Below are positions 1 through 8,183 of a stretch of 21,085 nt of DNA, piece by piece. Every line of letters starts with the position of its first letter. Position 1 is the stretch's first letter. Source of the DNA: WVZL01 sp041862375 (GTDB lineage: Bacteria; Acidobacteriota; Aminicenantia; Aminicenantales; Aminicenantaceae); assembly GCA_041862375.1 (NCBI GenBank), contig JBGVTE010000116.1, forward strand, positions 1-21,085. The letters are read 5' to 3'. Under the pieces are notes generated by a model. That model did not search any database. It was not told the origin of the DNA and saw only the letters and a program-made list of their open reading frames with translations. The position numbers were made by a program, and so were the translations under genes.

Positions 1-25
1 GCATTAATCTATTTGTTTTCAATGA

Positions 26-61
26 GATTGCCACGCTCTCTTCGATCGCTCGCAATGACAA
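26..61. repeat. Dispersed palindromic repeat (ATTGC...GCAAT type)
   Basis: A short interrupted palindrome with outer arms ATTGC and GCAAT, and an inner CGATCG, followed by GACA. Sequences of this GAGATTGC...GCAATGACA form occur as dispersed intergenic repeats in many bacterial genomes (from memory). Only one copy is in this window, so its repetitive nature cannot be shown here. It lies downstream of the acylphosphatase gene. Bases 62-161 show nothing further beyond an AT-only inverted repeat near 116-137. Confidence 0.4.
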
Positions 62-161
62 TGGAACTGCCTTTTTCGAACACTTCTTTTAATCCCGTCA
101 CTTTGGGACAAACTCATTTAATATGAAACATTAAATATGTAAAAATCTCTCTATTTCCTTT

Positions 162-449
162 TTAAAAAATACCAGGCCAGGTTATACCAAAATCTTTGAA
201 TTCCCCTTTATATTCTTCCCAGGTTACATCTACTTTCTCAACTATTGACAGGGGAGGTCCTTCATTCAAACGGTTAATAAGATTTTCTATTTTCTCCCTT
301 TCTCCTTCTGCAATTGCCTCAACGCGGCCATCACTCAGATTTCTCACCCATCCTGTCAAATCAAGAGATGAAGCCCACCTTTGAGTATGATCACGAAAAA
401 AGACTCCTTGAACTCGGCCTGAGACAAAAATATGTGCTCTGGCTTTCAT
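162..449 (-). CDS. acyP: Acylphosphatase
   Basis: A small cytoplasmic enzyme that hydrolyses carboxyl-phosphate bonds (acyl phosphates). The whole protein is one acylphosphatase domain of the usual 90-100 residues. The signature GRVQGVFFRDHTQ carries the catalytic Arg, and GWVRNLSDGRVEA carries the catalytic Asn. An upstream in-frame ATG at 464 would add five residues (MDIIE). I prefer 449 because a good -35/-10 pair (TTTACG, 17 nt, TAATAT at 491-463) places the ATG of 464 inside the -10 box. Transcription would then start only about 7 nt before 449, giving an almost leaderless mRNA; no Shine-Dalgarno is visible for either start. It is divergent from thiD, with a miniature inverted-repeat element between the two. 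Family call is secure; the start is an inference. Confidence 0.93.
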   Translation of the reverse strand: MKARAHIFVSGRVQGVFFRDHTQRWASSLDLTGWVRNLSDGRVEAIAEGEREKIENLINRLNEGPPLSIVEKVDVTWEEYKGEFKDFGITWPGIF

Positions 450-462
450 TTCTATGATGTCC

Positions 463-491
463 ATATTAGCATATCAATTTACAGTCGTAAA
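463..491 (-). promoter_or_regulatory. Promoter of acyP
   Basis: Read on the minus strand: -35 TTTACG (491-486), 17-nt spacer, -10 TAATAT (468-463). The -35 box shares its outer bases with the left target duplication of the element at 499-678, so the insertion landed right at the upstream edge of this promoter. Confidence 0.5.
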
Positions 492-498
492 CTATAAT

Positions 499-678
499 GT
501 AAGCATCGTAAGCATCTTTTTTTCCGTGATATTGAAAGCCTTTGTGAATGGCTTCGTTTAAAGGGGGACAGGCAACTTTTAACAAAAGTAGCCTGCCCCC
601 TTTTTAAAATGGTCACTTCATCAATCCCCAAAGACTTCCATATAAGAAATTACTCTCATCACGGAAAAAAATGTTTAC
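499..678. mobile_element. 180-bp MITE-like element with 9-bp target duplication
   Basis: Non-coding element bounded by imperfect terminal inverted repeats. The left end starts GTAAGCATC (duplicated in tandem at 499-507 and 508-516) and runs into TTTTTTTCCGTGAT at 517-530. The right end is the complement, ATCACGGAAAAAAA at 658-671 followed by TGTTTAC to 678. The inner 14 bp pair perfectly. The element is flanked exactly by the direct repeat AACTATAAT (490-498 and 679-687), as expected for a 9-bp target-site duplication. It encodes no transposase, so movement would need an enzyme supplied elsewhere. A GC-rich hairpin (560-603) sits in the middle. Removing the element and one duplication would leave the acyP and thiD promoters almost back to back. 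Confidence 0.7.
560..603. repeat. REP-like hairpin, copy A (GGGGGACAGGC core)
   Basis: Left arm 560-580 and right arm 584-603 pair with one bulge (A568) and one mismatch (574), leaving a 3-nt loop. The arm core is GGGGGACAGGC on the left and GCCTGCCCCC on the right. The same core recurs at 11311-11408 and, in variant form, at 20371-20484. The right arm is followed by a T run, so the structure looks like an intrinsic terminator. However, it lies between divergent genes, where a terminator is not needed. It is nested inside the MITE-like element at 499-678. Confidence 0.7.
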
Positions 679-691
679 AACTATAATTGTG

Positions 692-719
692 TTGACGATA
701 TTTTTTATTCATTTATTAT
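692..719 (+). promoter_or_regulatory. Promoter of thiD
   Basis: -35 TTGACG (692-697), 16-nt spacer, -10 TATTAT (714-719), followed by a leader of about 30 nt and an AGGA ribosome-binding site ahead of the ATG at 758. It begins 4 nt after the right target duplication of the neighbouring MITE-like element. No room or structure for a TPP riboswitch is seen. Confidence 0.6.
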
Positions 720-757
720 TTACCTCTCGATAGGTTAAATGTAGAATAGGAATTCAA

Positions 758-1540
758 ATGAAAAAAATTCTTCTATCAATCGCAGGTTTTGACCCATCAT
801 CAGGAGCTGGGCTTGTACTCGACCTAAAAGTTTTCCAAAAGTTAAACTTCCATGGGATGGGCATTTTAACCTCGCTTACAGTACAAAATACGAAAGATGT
901 AAAAAAAGTCCATTGTATATCTTCTGATATTATCTGGAATCAGTATAAGGCCCTTCAAGAGGATGTTTCTTTCTCCGGAGTCAAAGTAGGAATGCTCGGA
1001 TGCAAAAGCAATATTCAAGTAGTAAATAAAATCCTATCTGAAAACAAAGACATACCTAAAGTTGTAGATCCCGTCTTCAAATCCAGCTCAGGCACATGGC
1101 TTTTAGAAAAAGAGGCTATTCACCGCTGTATTACAAAAATCAGTGGTAAGGCATCCCTTCTTACTCCAAACCGAGAAGAAGCGAACCTGATATCTGGAAT
1201 CAAAATCAAAAATGCAGAAGATATGAAAGAAGCCGCCAAACAAATATTTTCTTTAACCAATATTCCTTGCTTAATTAAAGGATTTAATATCAAGTCTATT
1301 GTCATAGACGTCCTGTTTGACGGAAAAAAATTTCATCAGTTTGAAAATAAAAAAATAAAAAAGAAGGTCCACGGTACTGGATGTTTCCTTTCTTCAAGCA
1401 TCCTTAGTTTTATGGCCAAAGGCAATTCCCTGGAAGAATCATGCTCCCTTGCCTCCAAACTTACTTACCAAGCTATGAGCAAAGCAATCCAATTGGGTCA
1501 GGGCCAGCAGATCATTTCTTTTTTCCTCGAAGAAGATTGA
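758..1540 (+). CDS. thiD: Hydroxymethylpyrimidine (phosphate) kinase ThiD
   Basis: ATP-dependent kinase of the ribokinase/PfkB fold that phosphorylates hydroxymethylpyrimidine and its monophosphate in thiamine biosynthesis. The 260 residues match the single-domain ThiD length. The N-terminus SIAGFDPSSGAG (7-18) is the substrate-binding SAGxDxSxGAG-type motif, here with Phe and Pro substitutions. DPVFKSSSG (104-112) and LTPNREEANLISG (135-147) are typical. HGTGC at 205-209 holds the anion hole and catalytic region near the C-terminus. AGGA lies ahead of the ATG. No thiE, thiM or transporter gene is nearby, so it stands alone. A pyridoxal kinase-like role is possible within this fold but fits less well. 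Confidence 0.92.
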   Translation: MKKILLSIAGFDPSSGAGLVLDLKVFQKLNFHGMGILTSLTVQNTKDVKKVHCISSDIIWNQYKALQEDVSFSGVKVGMLGCKSNIQVVNKILSENKDIPKVVDPVFKSSSGTWLLEKEAIHRCITKISGKASLLTPNREEANLISGIKIKNAEDMKEAAKQIFSLTNIPCLIKGFNIKSIVIDVLFDGKKFHQFENKKIKKKVHGTGCFLSSSILSFMAKGNSLEESCSLASKLTYQAMSKAIQLGQGQQIISFFLEED

Positions 1541-1613
1541 ATTTGGGAAAATCAATAATACTTGCTTTCATGAAACTCGTAGGGAGTTACAAAACAAAAC
1601 CTTAAAGGTCTGT

Positions 1614-3926
1614 CTATTCTCTGGGCAAGGATTTCAGCATTAAAATTTCTGCTGCATTCGCTTCAATATTATCACGATTGAAGAGCATCGGATGGTATTT
1701 GCCTTCCAGCCAGAGCGGAATCTGATCATCGTAACAGCGGCTGAGAAAATGGCCGCTCTGACCTGAGCTGATGACACAAACAGATTTTTCAAAGTCAAAC
1801 AAATCAATGATTTGACGGTAAGAAGCCCCCCAATCCTTTTTCAACTGTGTAATAAAAAATACCCTTACTGTATTCGCATCTCCATCTACAGGGTAAGGAC
1901 CTCGGTTAAAAAATTTCAAAACAGGAACTTCACCTAACGGATGCTTGAAGCGAATGGAATTTATCTTCGTCCAATCCCATTTTTCAACAGGGCCATACTG
2001 TTCCTTCAGCCAATCATAAGATCTTTTCAGACTGATTCTTATGATCTCATCTCTCGTTTCCACATTGGGAGTATCTTTATTATCAAACCAAGGAGACAAA
2101 GGATTGGAAAGGATCCTGAGAAGCCCTGCTACCCTCAGTCCAAAAATATTATCAAAGGTCTTAAAATCTTCTCCAATATCATCTTTAAAAACTTCTTCAT
2201 GGAAAATATTCATAAAGACTTTATAAAGAGCAGCTTTGCTCCCTGTGGATAAGCGATAGTCCCAGCCTTTAAACATCTCAAGAACCGCCCTCGTTTCCTC
2301 ATCTGTCTCATTTATATTACTGATATACGGGTAAAAAAGTTCTGCCTCTTTTGATAAAATGTCATTCTGGATTTCCTTCTGGGTTTCCACCGTGTGCTTC
2401 TCTTTTTGAAGTACTAATTCCCTAATTCTTTCTTCCCTGAATGGGGCAAGCCAACTTGAGCTTACGTAATAGGGATAATCATCGGAAATGACTTTATTAT
2501 TGGCAGTAATAATGAACCCTCTTTCAGGATTATATATTTTAGATCGTTCTTCCTCTTTTATATATCCCCTCCAATCCCCCTCTTCCTTCCAACCAGGAAA
2601 AGGAAAAAGAGCTGTCTCTTTTGGCCTCAGAGGAATGCTCCCGCTTAAATAATAACCGATATTTCCTTCTTTATCAGCATAGACAAAACTCTGAGAAGGC
2701 ACATCAAACAAAGCCAAAGCGTTTATAAATTCATCCCATGTCCTTGCTTTGTTGAGAAGGTAGAACGCCTCTAAAGTCCTCCCTCCATCATAAATAGTCC
2801 ATCGCAAAGAAAGCGGCACGGGAGTGGAGACAACTGCTGGAGAGACAATTGGCCCTCTCTCTGTCCAGAGAACCTCGATTTTTTCAAATTCTTTTCTTCC
2901 CCTTATCCTAATCATCTCTTCTTTTTTTCTGAGAGGCTTCCATCCTTCTTTGTCCAAGTAGCTATCTTGAGAGCTGTTTAATTTCTCGATGTATAAATCC
3001 TGAACATCTGCACCAGAGTTAGTCATTCCCCACGCGATAAATTCATTGTGACCGATGATTACTCCTGGAGTTCCGGGGAGCGAAACACCAATGACGTTTA
3101 AGGAAGGACACTTGAGATGAATCTCATACCAAATAGAGGGAAGGCTTATTTCAAGGTGAGGATCATTAGCCAGGAGTGGCTTTCCGGTCTCGGTTCGCCA
3201 GCCTGCTAATACCCAATTGTTACTCCCCTGAAAATTCGGTGACAAAAACCATTCAGGTATTTCCCCTTCCTGTGTATCGTTCGAGGGTAGCACAACTCCT
3301 TCTTCCAGTATTTGAAGCGCTCTCTCAGGACCAAACTTTTTTACTAATTTTGCTCTAAAAATCTCGCTCTGGTAATCCATACAAAGTAGCAAGGCCATAA
3401 TTTCTTTTATGATGAGTACATCCTGGACACTCCAGTCTTGAGGTCGATAGCGCAAAATCAAAAACTCAGGAGGCCATTTTAATTTTCTTGAATTCAACCA
3501 GGAATTAATGCCCCGGCAATAATCAAGAAGTAGCTGTTTCAACTCAGGGGAAAGCTTCTCGAAATCTTTCTGGGCAGCTTCTCTCAGACACAAAGTCCTC
3601 AAGAACTTGTCTCTTTCGAGGGCCCTCTCTCCGAATACTTCTGAGAGCCTTCCATAACCCGCCCGTCTTGTCAGCTCCATCTGCCACATTCTTTCTTGGG
3701 CATGTACATAGCCCAAGGCAAAAAAAAGATCCTCCTCATTTTGAGCAAAAATGTGAGGAACACCCCACATATCCCGGATAATTTCAACATCAGCTGATAA
3801 TCCCCCAAGAGTAACCTTCCCTTTTAGCTTGGGAAGGGAATTATAGATAAGAAATAAAGAAAAGATAACAAATCCCACAAAGAGAAAAAGCAAAGATATG
3901 GCTGCTATCTTCAGGAGCTTCTTCAT
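1614..3926 (-). CDS. Penicillin acylase family protein (Ntn hydrolase)
   Basis: Secreted or membrane-anchored N-terminal-nucleophile amidohydrolase of the penicillin G/acyl-homoserine lactone acylase family, full length at 770 residues. Residues 8-28 form a hydrophobic signal or anchor. RDMWGVPHIFAQ (51-62) opens the alpha-chain region. The autocatalytic cleavage and nucleophile site is GSNNW with Ser235, followed by LLANDPHLE, and TANNK further on contributes the oxyanion-region Asn typical of the family. These enzymes mature by removal of a spacer before the Ser. The natural substrate cannot be read from sequence; it could be an acyl-amide, quorum signal or peptide. It follows the substrate-binding protein by 6 nt, so the two are co-transcribed. 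Confidence 0.93.
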   Translation of the reverse strand: MKKLLKIAAISLLFLFVGFVIFSLFLIYNSLPKLKGKVTLGGLSADVEIIRDMWGVPHIFAQNEEDLFFALGYVHAQERMWQMELTRRAGYGRLSEVFGERALERDKFLRTLCLREAAQKDFEKLSPELKQLLLDYCRGINSWLNSRKLKWPPEFLILRYRPQDWSVQDVLIIKEIMALLLCMDYQSEIFRAKLVKKFGPERALQILEEGVVLPSNDTQEGEIPEWFLSPNFQGSNNWVLAGWRTETGKPLLANDPHLEISLPSIWYEIHLKCPSLNVIGVSLPGTPGVIIGHNEFIAWGMTNSGADVQDLYIEKLNSSQDSYLDKEGWKPLRKKEEMIRIRGRKEFEKIEVLWTERGPIVSPAVVSTPVPLSLRWTIYDGGRTLEAFYLLNKARTWDEFINALALFDVPSQSFVYADKEGNIGYYLSGSIPLRPKETALFPFPGWKEEGDWRGYIKEEERSKIYNPERGFIITANNKVISDDYPYYVSSSWLAPFREERIRELVLQKEKHTVETQKEIQNDILSKEAELFYPYISNINETDEETRAVLEMFKGWDYRLSTGSKAALYKVFMNIFHEEVFKDDIGEDFKTFDNIFGLRVAGLLRILSNPLSPWFDNKDTPNVETRDEIIRISLKRSYDWLKEQYGPVEKWDWTKINSIRFKHPLGEVPVLKFFNRGPYPVDGDANTVRVFFITQLKKDWGASYRQIIDLFDFEKSVCVISSGQSGHFLSRCYDDQIPLWLEGKYHPMLFNRDNIEANAAEILMLKSLPRE

Positions 3927-3932
3927 TAAAAC

Positions 3933-4925
3933 TTAAAAATTATCAGTGGGACTCTCCTCCATTCCAAGAATTTCGTCAGCTCTCTTCATAATTTCATCAG
4001 AAAATGCAATCCCCTGCTTTTCTGCTGCTTGTAAATTAAGATGTAATTTTATCTTTTTCATATACTGGATGGGGATCCGTGCGGGACTTTCGTTATCTTT
4101 TACTCTGAGAGCAATTTTTCCTGTTTTGTATCCCATATCAAAAAAGTCCCAGCCCATAGCTGCGCATGCTCCCAGGTGAGTCGAAAGAGGGAAGCCGCCA
4201 AATAGAGGAATAGAGTTTTCTTTAGCTGCTTTACTCACAGCCTCGAATGAAGCATTTATTGTGTTATCGGAAATTTGATAAATAGCATCTATTTTTTTAT
4301 TTACTAATATTTGAGCTGATAAGAGTACTTCACTTTTGTTAGCAACAGGTACTGCAACTATCTCCAATCCTAACTCTCGTGCTCCGTTTCGACAGAGCTC
4401 TAAATAGTATTCTGAGTTTATTTCTGAAGGAGTCCACAGAGTTCCTATTCTTTTTGCCTCAGGAAGTATTTTTTTTATAAATTCTAAACTCTGCTTAATC
4501 GGCCCCGTTGATGCAATCCCAGTTACATTGCTCAAATGATCTTCAGGCGATCTTCCAGCTCCAACCAAATAGGGATTAGCGACAGAGGTAAATATAATCG
4601 GAATTATATGGGTTGAGTTCAAAGCAGCCTGGAGACAGGGAGTAGAAAGGGTACACATCATATCTACTTTTTCTCTTACAAAATCTTGCGCAATTTTCTG
4701 CACCGCAGCGATATCATCCTTGCCATTTTTTATTATTAGGCTGACATTTACGCCATCCACAAGCCCGTTGCCCTCCAAAGCATGAATTAATCCTTTCCGA
4801 GCTTCATTCAGATGGGGAGCATCGTTTACCTGAAAAATACCGATAGTATAGAGGCGCTCTTGACTTTTATCACAACAAAGGAAAGTAAAGAGACTCAGCA
4901 ATAAAAAAATCAACCCTTTACGCAT
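3933..4925 (-). CDS. ABC transporter substrate-binding lipoprotein (TrpX-like, PF04392 type)
   Basis: Periplasmic or envelope-anchored ligand-binding protein of the ABC_sub_bind/TrpX type. The N-terminus is a short signal peptide ending FTFLCC, so Cys17 or Cys18 is the probable lipidated residue. The mature part follows the two-lobed pattern: YTIGIFQVNDAPHLNEARKG at the start, then PIIFTSVANPYLVGAG, and a second lobe with AKRIGTLWTP and DAIYQISDNT. Family members bind aromatic amino acids or other small molecules. No permease or ATPase gene is present in the window, so it is an orphan binding protein or works with a distant transporter. GAGGAAG lies ahead of the ATG. It is the first gene of an operon with the acylase. 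Confidence 0.9.
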   Translation of the reverse strand: MRKGLIFLLLSLFTFLCCDKSQERLYTIGIFQVNDAPHLNEARKGLIHALEGNGLVDGVNVSLIIKNGKDDIAAVQKIAQDFVREKVDMMCTLSTPCLQAALNSTHIIPIIFTSVANPYLVGAGRSPEDHLSNVTGIASTGPIKQSLEFIKKILPEAKRIGTLWTPSEINSEYYLELCRNGARELGLEIVAVPVANKSEVLLSAQILVNKKIDAIYQISDNTINASFEAVSKAAKENSIPLFGGFPLSTHLGACAAMGWDFFDMGYKTGKIALRVKDNESPARIPIQYMKKIKLHLNLQAAEKQGIAFSDEIMKRADEILGMEESPTDNF

Positions 4926-4952
4926 CTATTACTTCCTCGATTTGTCTTAAAC

Positions 4953-4981
4953 ATGATAATCAAAAAAGCTGTTTGGAGCAA
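4953..4981 (-). promoter_or_regulatory. Putative promoter of the binding protein-acylase operon
   Basis: Minus strand -35 TTGCTC (4981-4976), 17-nt spacer, -10 TATCAT (4958-4953), about 27 nt upstream of the ATG at 4925. The match is moderate. A direct repeat AAGCTGTTT lies at 4967-4975 and again about 63 nt away, of unknown meaning. Confidence 0.35.
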
Positions 4982-5106
4982 TCTTTTTTTGCCTAATATA
5001 AGAATCTCTTTTTCAGTGCAAATAAGAAAGCTGTTTAACAAAGAGGTCTCTGGAAAAAGAGGTGGAAATCATATCTAATTCTCTAAGATAAAAAATAGGG
5101 AAAATG

Positions 5107-5135
5107 TTGTGAATTTTAACGTATTCATTTAAAAT
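5107..5135 (+). promoter_or_regulatory. Promoter of the DUF72-lysA operon
   Basis: -35 TTGTGA (5107-5112), 17-nt spacer, -10 TAAAAT (5130-5135). Transcription would begin near 5142, only a few bases before the ATG at 5145, predicting a nearly leaderless message. This argues against the alternative TTG start at 5136. Confidence 0.55.
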
Positions 5136-5144
5136 TTGATAGAA

Positions 5145-6050
5145 ATGAGCCGCTATTATATCGGAACAGCTGGATGGAGCTATGCTGATTGGGAAGGCAT
5201 TGTTTATCCCAAAGAAAAAGGAAAAAATTTTCATCCACTTTTTCTTCTCACACGATACATCAATATAGTCGAGATAAACAGCACTTTCTACCGTCCCCCT
5301 TCAATTCGTATTTCTCTTTCATGGGTGAAAAAAGTCGAACATTTCCCTGATTTTCTATTTTCAGTTAAACTCCACCAGATTTTTACCCATCAGAGAAAAG
5401 ATTTTACACAGAAAGATGTGGACGACTTCAAACTGGGTATTGAACCACTCAGAGCGAAAAATAGGCTTGCAGCTATATTGCTCCAATTCCCCTGGTCATT
5501 TGCTATGACAAGTTACAACAACAATTTCCTCATTAATTTGTTTAAGCTCTTCTCTGACTTTCCTTTAGCGCTTGAAGTCAGACATTCATCCTGGAGCAAT
5601 CCCCAATTCTACAAACTGCTTGAAGAATATAAAGTCTGTTTTTGTAACATAGATCAACCCATATTTCGAAATTCCATCAAACCGACAACGATTACAACAA
5701 ATTCACAATTTTCTTATGTAAGGCTACACGGCCGCAATTACCAAAATTGGTTCAAAGAAAGCGCAGGCCGGGACGAACGCTACAATTATCTCTACAATAA
5801 GGAAGAACTGGAAGAATGGGTGAAGAGAATAAAAGATTTATCCAATAAGGGAGACAAGGTTTTTGTCATCACCAACAACCATTACCGAGGCCAGGCTTTA
5901 GCCAATGCTCTTCAAATTAAAAACATGCTTACCGGAGAAAAAATTGATGTCCCCAAACTTCTCCTCAGCCACTATCCTGTGCTTAAAGAATTAATAGATA
6001 ACTTGAAGCAAGGACAGCTCGATCTCTTCCAGGAAGCCAAAAATAACTAA
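5145..6050 (+). CDS. DUF72 domain-containing protein (YecE family)
   Basis: A YecE/DUF72 protein, a TIM-barrel-like family with no settled biochemical role. Recognisable family blocks in order are YIGTAGWSYADWEG at the N-terminus, EINSTFYRPP, FSVKLHQIFTH, LLQFPWSF, LEVRHSSW, YVRLHGRN and VFVITNNHYRGQALANAL near the C-terminus. It is about 301 residues, slightly long for the family. I start it at ATG 5145 rather than TTG 5136 because the -10 box ends at 5135. Its stop codon is directly followed by the ATG of lysA (no intervening base), so translation of the two is probably coupled. Nothing in the family explains the pairing with lysA. Confidence 0.92.
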   Translation: MSRYYIGTAGWSYADWEGIVYPKEKGKNFHPLFLLTRYINIVEINSTFYRPPSIRISLSWVKKVEHFPDFLFSVKLHQIFTHQRKDFTQKDVDDFKLGIEPLRAKNRLAAILLQFPWSFAMTSYNNNFLINLFKLFSDFPLALEVRHSSWSNPQFYKLLEEYKVCFCNIDQPIFRNSIKPTTITTNSQFSYVRLHGRNYQNWFKESAGRDERYNYLYNKEELEEWVKRIKDLSNKGDKVFVITNNHYRGQALANALQIKNMLTGEKIDVPKLLLSHYPVLKELIDNLKQGQLDLFQEAKNN

Positions 6051-7313
6051 ATGAAAGCCTCTGCAAAAAAGCTTTGGTGGGAAAGCAACTTCTTGAAGGT
6101 TAAACGCCAGAAACTCCATCTCGGCGAAAAGGAAGCCACGAAAATTGCGGAGGAGTACGGGACTCCTCTCTTCGTTTACAGCAAAAATCAAATACTCACG
6201 AATTATAGAGACCTGCTTGAAGCTTTTTCTTCGACTACCTCTCTGGAAGTTAGAATATGCTATGCCATGAAAGCGAATCCGAATCAAAATATCCTGAAAA
6301 TATTAAAAGAGGAAGGAGCTTGGATAGATGCTGTCTCTCCAGGAGAGGTAAACACGGCCCTTCGAGCAGGCTTTCCTAAGAAAAAAATAATATTTACAGG
6401 AACAAGCGTCAGCACTAATGACCTTGAGCATGTACTAAATCTGAGAAACATAATTGTTAATGTAGATGCTGAGGAACAGCTAGATCTCATGAAAGAAATA
6501 GTGAAAAGACGCACTAATAACAAAAACATAAGAGTTTCATTGAGGTGGAATCCAGGAATAGGAAGAGGTTTTAACGCAAGAGTAATTACTGCCGGAGCGA
6601 AATCTCAGGATGGAACTCCCGTGAAATTCGGCATCGAAGAGAAAAAAATCATACATGCTCTCCAAAAAGCAGTGCACTATGGATTTATCCCGGTAGGATT
6701 GCACCAGCACCTTGGTTCTGGGTGGACCAAACAGGATTTTGATGCGGTGAAACAAGCAGTGGATAAAATTATTCAGAAATGCTCAGAGATTGAAAAATCG
6801 GGAATTTTTCTCGAATTTATTGATTTTGGTGGTGGTTTTGGACCGAAATACCATGAAAATCAGGACATTTTTCCTCTAAAACACTATGTAGAATACATCA
6901 GCCGAAAAATAAAAAAATCTGGCCTTAGGATAAAAAGTGTTGCAGTTGAGCCAGGAAAATACCTGGTTGGAGATGCCGGAGTATTGCTCGTAAAGGTCGA
7001 GTACATAAAAAAAAGCTACAAAAACACTTTTGCCTGTGTGAATGCAGGCACGTTTAACACAGTCCCGCGGCCTGCTATTTACACAGAGGCTCACCATCAC
7101 ATCGTAAACTGTTCGAAAGTTTTCTCAGATAAGGACGAAAAAATAACGATAGCTGGAAACCTGTGTGAAACAGGGGATGTTTTCGGGAAAGAAGTAATAA
7201 TGCCACTCCCTAAGAGGGATACCACTCTCGCTGTCCTGCATGCTGGAGCTTATTGCAGAAGCATGGCTTCTACTTATAATCTCAGGGAAATACCAGAGGA
7301 AATAATTATCTAG
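6051..7313 (+). CDS. lysA: Diaminopimelate decarboxylase (fold-III PLP enzyme)
   Basis: PLP-dependent decarboxylase that converts meso-diaminopimelate to lysine, the last step of the lysine pathway. Fold type III landmarks: the PLP-binding Lys74 in YAMKANPNQN, HLGSG (220-224) and GGGFG (260-264) for phosphate binding, CETGD (372-376) with the active-site Cys from the partner subunit, and GAYCRSMAS (399-407). The 420-residue length is normal. One oddity: the usual EPGR motif reads EPGK (300-303), so the phosphate-proximal Arg is replaced by Lys. The start abuts the upstream DUF72 stop. No other lysine genes are close. Another amino-acid or polyamine-type decarboxylase of the same fold is possible but less likely given the CETGD motif. 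Confidence 0.9.
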   Translation: MKASAKKLWWESNFLKVKRQKLHLGEKEATKIAEEYGTPLFVYSKNQILTNYRDLLEAFSSTTSLEVRICYAMKANPNQNILKILKEEGAWIDAVSPGEVNTALRAGFPKKKIIFTGTSVSTNDLEHVLNLRNIIVNVDAEEQLDLMKEIVKRRTNNKNIRVSLRWNPGIGRGFNARVITAGAKSQDGTPVKFGIEEKKIIHALQKAVHYGFIPVGLHQHLGSGWTKQDFDAVKQAVDKIIQKCSEIEKSGIFLEFIDFGGGFGPKYHENQDIFPLKHYVEYISRKIKKSGLRIKSVAVEPGKYLVGDAGVLLVKVEYIKKSYKNTFACVNAGTFNTVPRPAIYTEAHHHIVNCSKVFSDKDEKITIAGNLCETGDVFGKEVIMPLPKRDTTLAVLHAGAYCRSMASTYNLREIPEEIII

Positions 7314-7356
7314 CTTTAGCCTCTGAGTTTAATCCTCTCAATTCCGCAGCATTTTC

Positions 7357-7911
7357 TCATCTGAATCCATTGAGGTGAAGAATTTTTTCAAGGGGAAACC
7401 TCTCCGGTCTCTTTTTTTCCCATTCTACCTGTTTTTCTGAGAGGGTAGGATTCATGGTTTCAGAATGTTCTCCAACTATAACAAGGGTGATAACGTCGTA
7501 TTCCTCCGGAATCCTGAGTATCTCTCTCGTCATTTTTGGATTGAATCCAGCTATAGGATGGGCCACAAGGCCAAGCTCAGTTGCTCGCAGGATAAGAAAT
7601 GCAGTTTCCAGGCCGCAATCAAACTGGTAGTACTCTCTGTCCTTGATGATACAATCATCCTCTCTTCTGCTGAAAACCACTATTATCAGGGAGGCATCTT
7701 GAATCCACTCATTTCCCTTTGATAAAACAGCATGCATCTCTTTTAACTTTTCTTGCTCGCAGACAAAAACAAACCTTGCGGGCTGATTATTGAAACAAGA
7801 AGGAGCAAGTTGAGCATTCCGGGCTAAATCCTCTACTAATTCATCAGTTATTTTTATAGGTTTTAAAGAGCGGTAAGCTCTCCTTTCACGTATTGCCTCT
7901 TTTACTTCCAC
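7357..7911 (-). CDS. Nitroreductase family protein (FMN-dependent)
   Basis: FMN-binding oxidoreductase of the nitroreductase superfamily, 184 residues, single domain. The N-terminal RRAYRSL (9-15) contacts the FMN phosphate in this family, and LAPSCFNNQPARFVFV follows with the conserved Asn/Gln region. GLETAFLILRATELGLVAHPIAGF is the mid-domain helix that lines the cofactor. It most likely uses NAD(P)H to reduce quinone-like, nitro or other small electron acceptors; the true substrate is unknown. The start is GTG at 7911, chosen because AGGAGG lies 5 nt upstream. It converges on lysA with a 43-nt gap and no clear terminator. Confidence 0.9.
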   Translation of the reverse strand: MEVKEAIRERRAYRSLKPIKITDELVEDLARNAQLAPSCFNNQPARFVFVCEQEKLKEMHAVLSKGNEWIQDASLIIVVFSRREDDCIIKDREYYQFDCGLETAFLILRATELGLVAHPIAGFNPKMTREILRIPEEYDVITLVIVGEHSETMNPTLSEKQVEWEKKRPERFPLEKILHLNGFR

Positions 7912-7980
7912 TGATACCTCCTGTTTAAGCCATATTGCTTACATTTCCTTATATATATTTATCATAGATTGGAAAAATAA

Positions 7981-8048
7981 TCCTCTTAAGAGGAAAGCAT
8001 TTCCAAATGCTCTCTTTGAATCATAACAGACTTGGAAATGCTTCCTCC
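7981..8048. repeat. Nested palindromes between nitroreductase and DUF1028 genes
   Basis: TCCTCTTAAGAGGA (7981-7994) is a perfect 14-bp palindrome. Overlapping it, GAGGAAAGCATTTCCAA (7990-8006) pairs with TTGGAAATGCTTCCTC (8032-8047) with one bulged base, leaving a 25-nt loop. This lies between divergent genes, so it is not a simple terminator. It may be an operator region, a 5' leader hairpin or a decayed mobile repeat. The rest of the gap to 8183 is AT-rich, and only a weak hairpin GATGC-CTGTT-GCATC near 8115 is seen. Confidence 0.55.
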
Positions 8049-8183
8049 AAAGATTAATAAATTTCAAAAAAAATAAGATTTGACTTTAAGAAGGAAAATA
8101 AATTTTTAAAATATGATGCCTGTTGCATCTTTAATTATTAATTCTTAAACTACCATTAAGTGAATTTTTTGAGGAGGTCTAAT

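Noticed and set aside
560..605. Hairpin plus T run as an intrinsic terminator
   Set aside because: It lies between two divergent genes with nothing to terminate; its core recurs elsewhere, so repeat element is the better call.
1541..1613. Terminator hairpin AACTC-GTAGG-GAGTT between thiD and the acylase gene
   Set aside because: The 5-bp stem has no T run on either strand.
5136..5144. TTG start for the DUF72 gene
   Set aside because: It immediately follows a TAAAAT -10 box, so it would lie before the expected transcription start.
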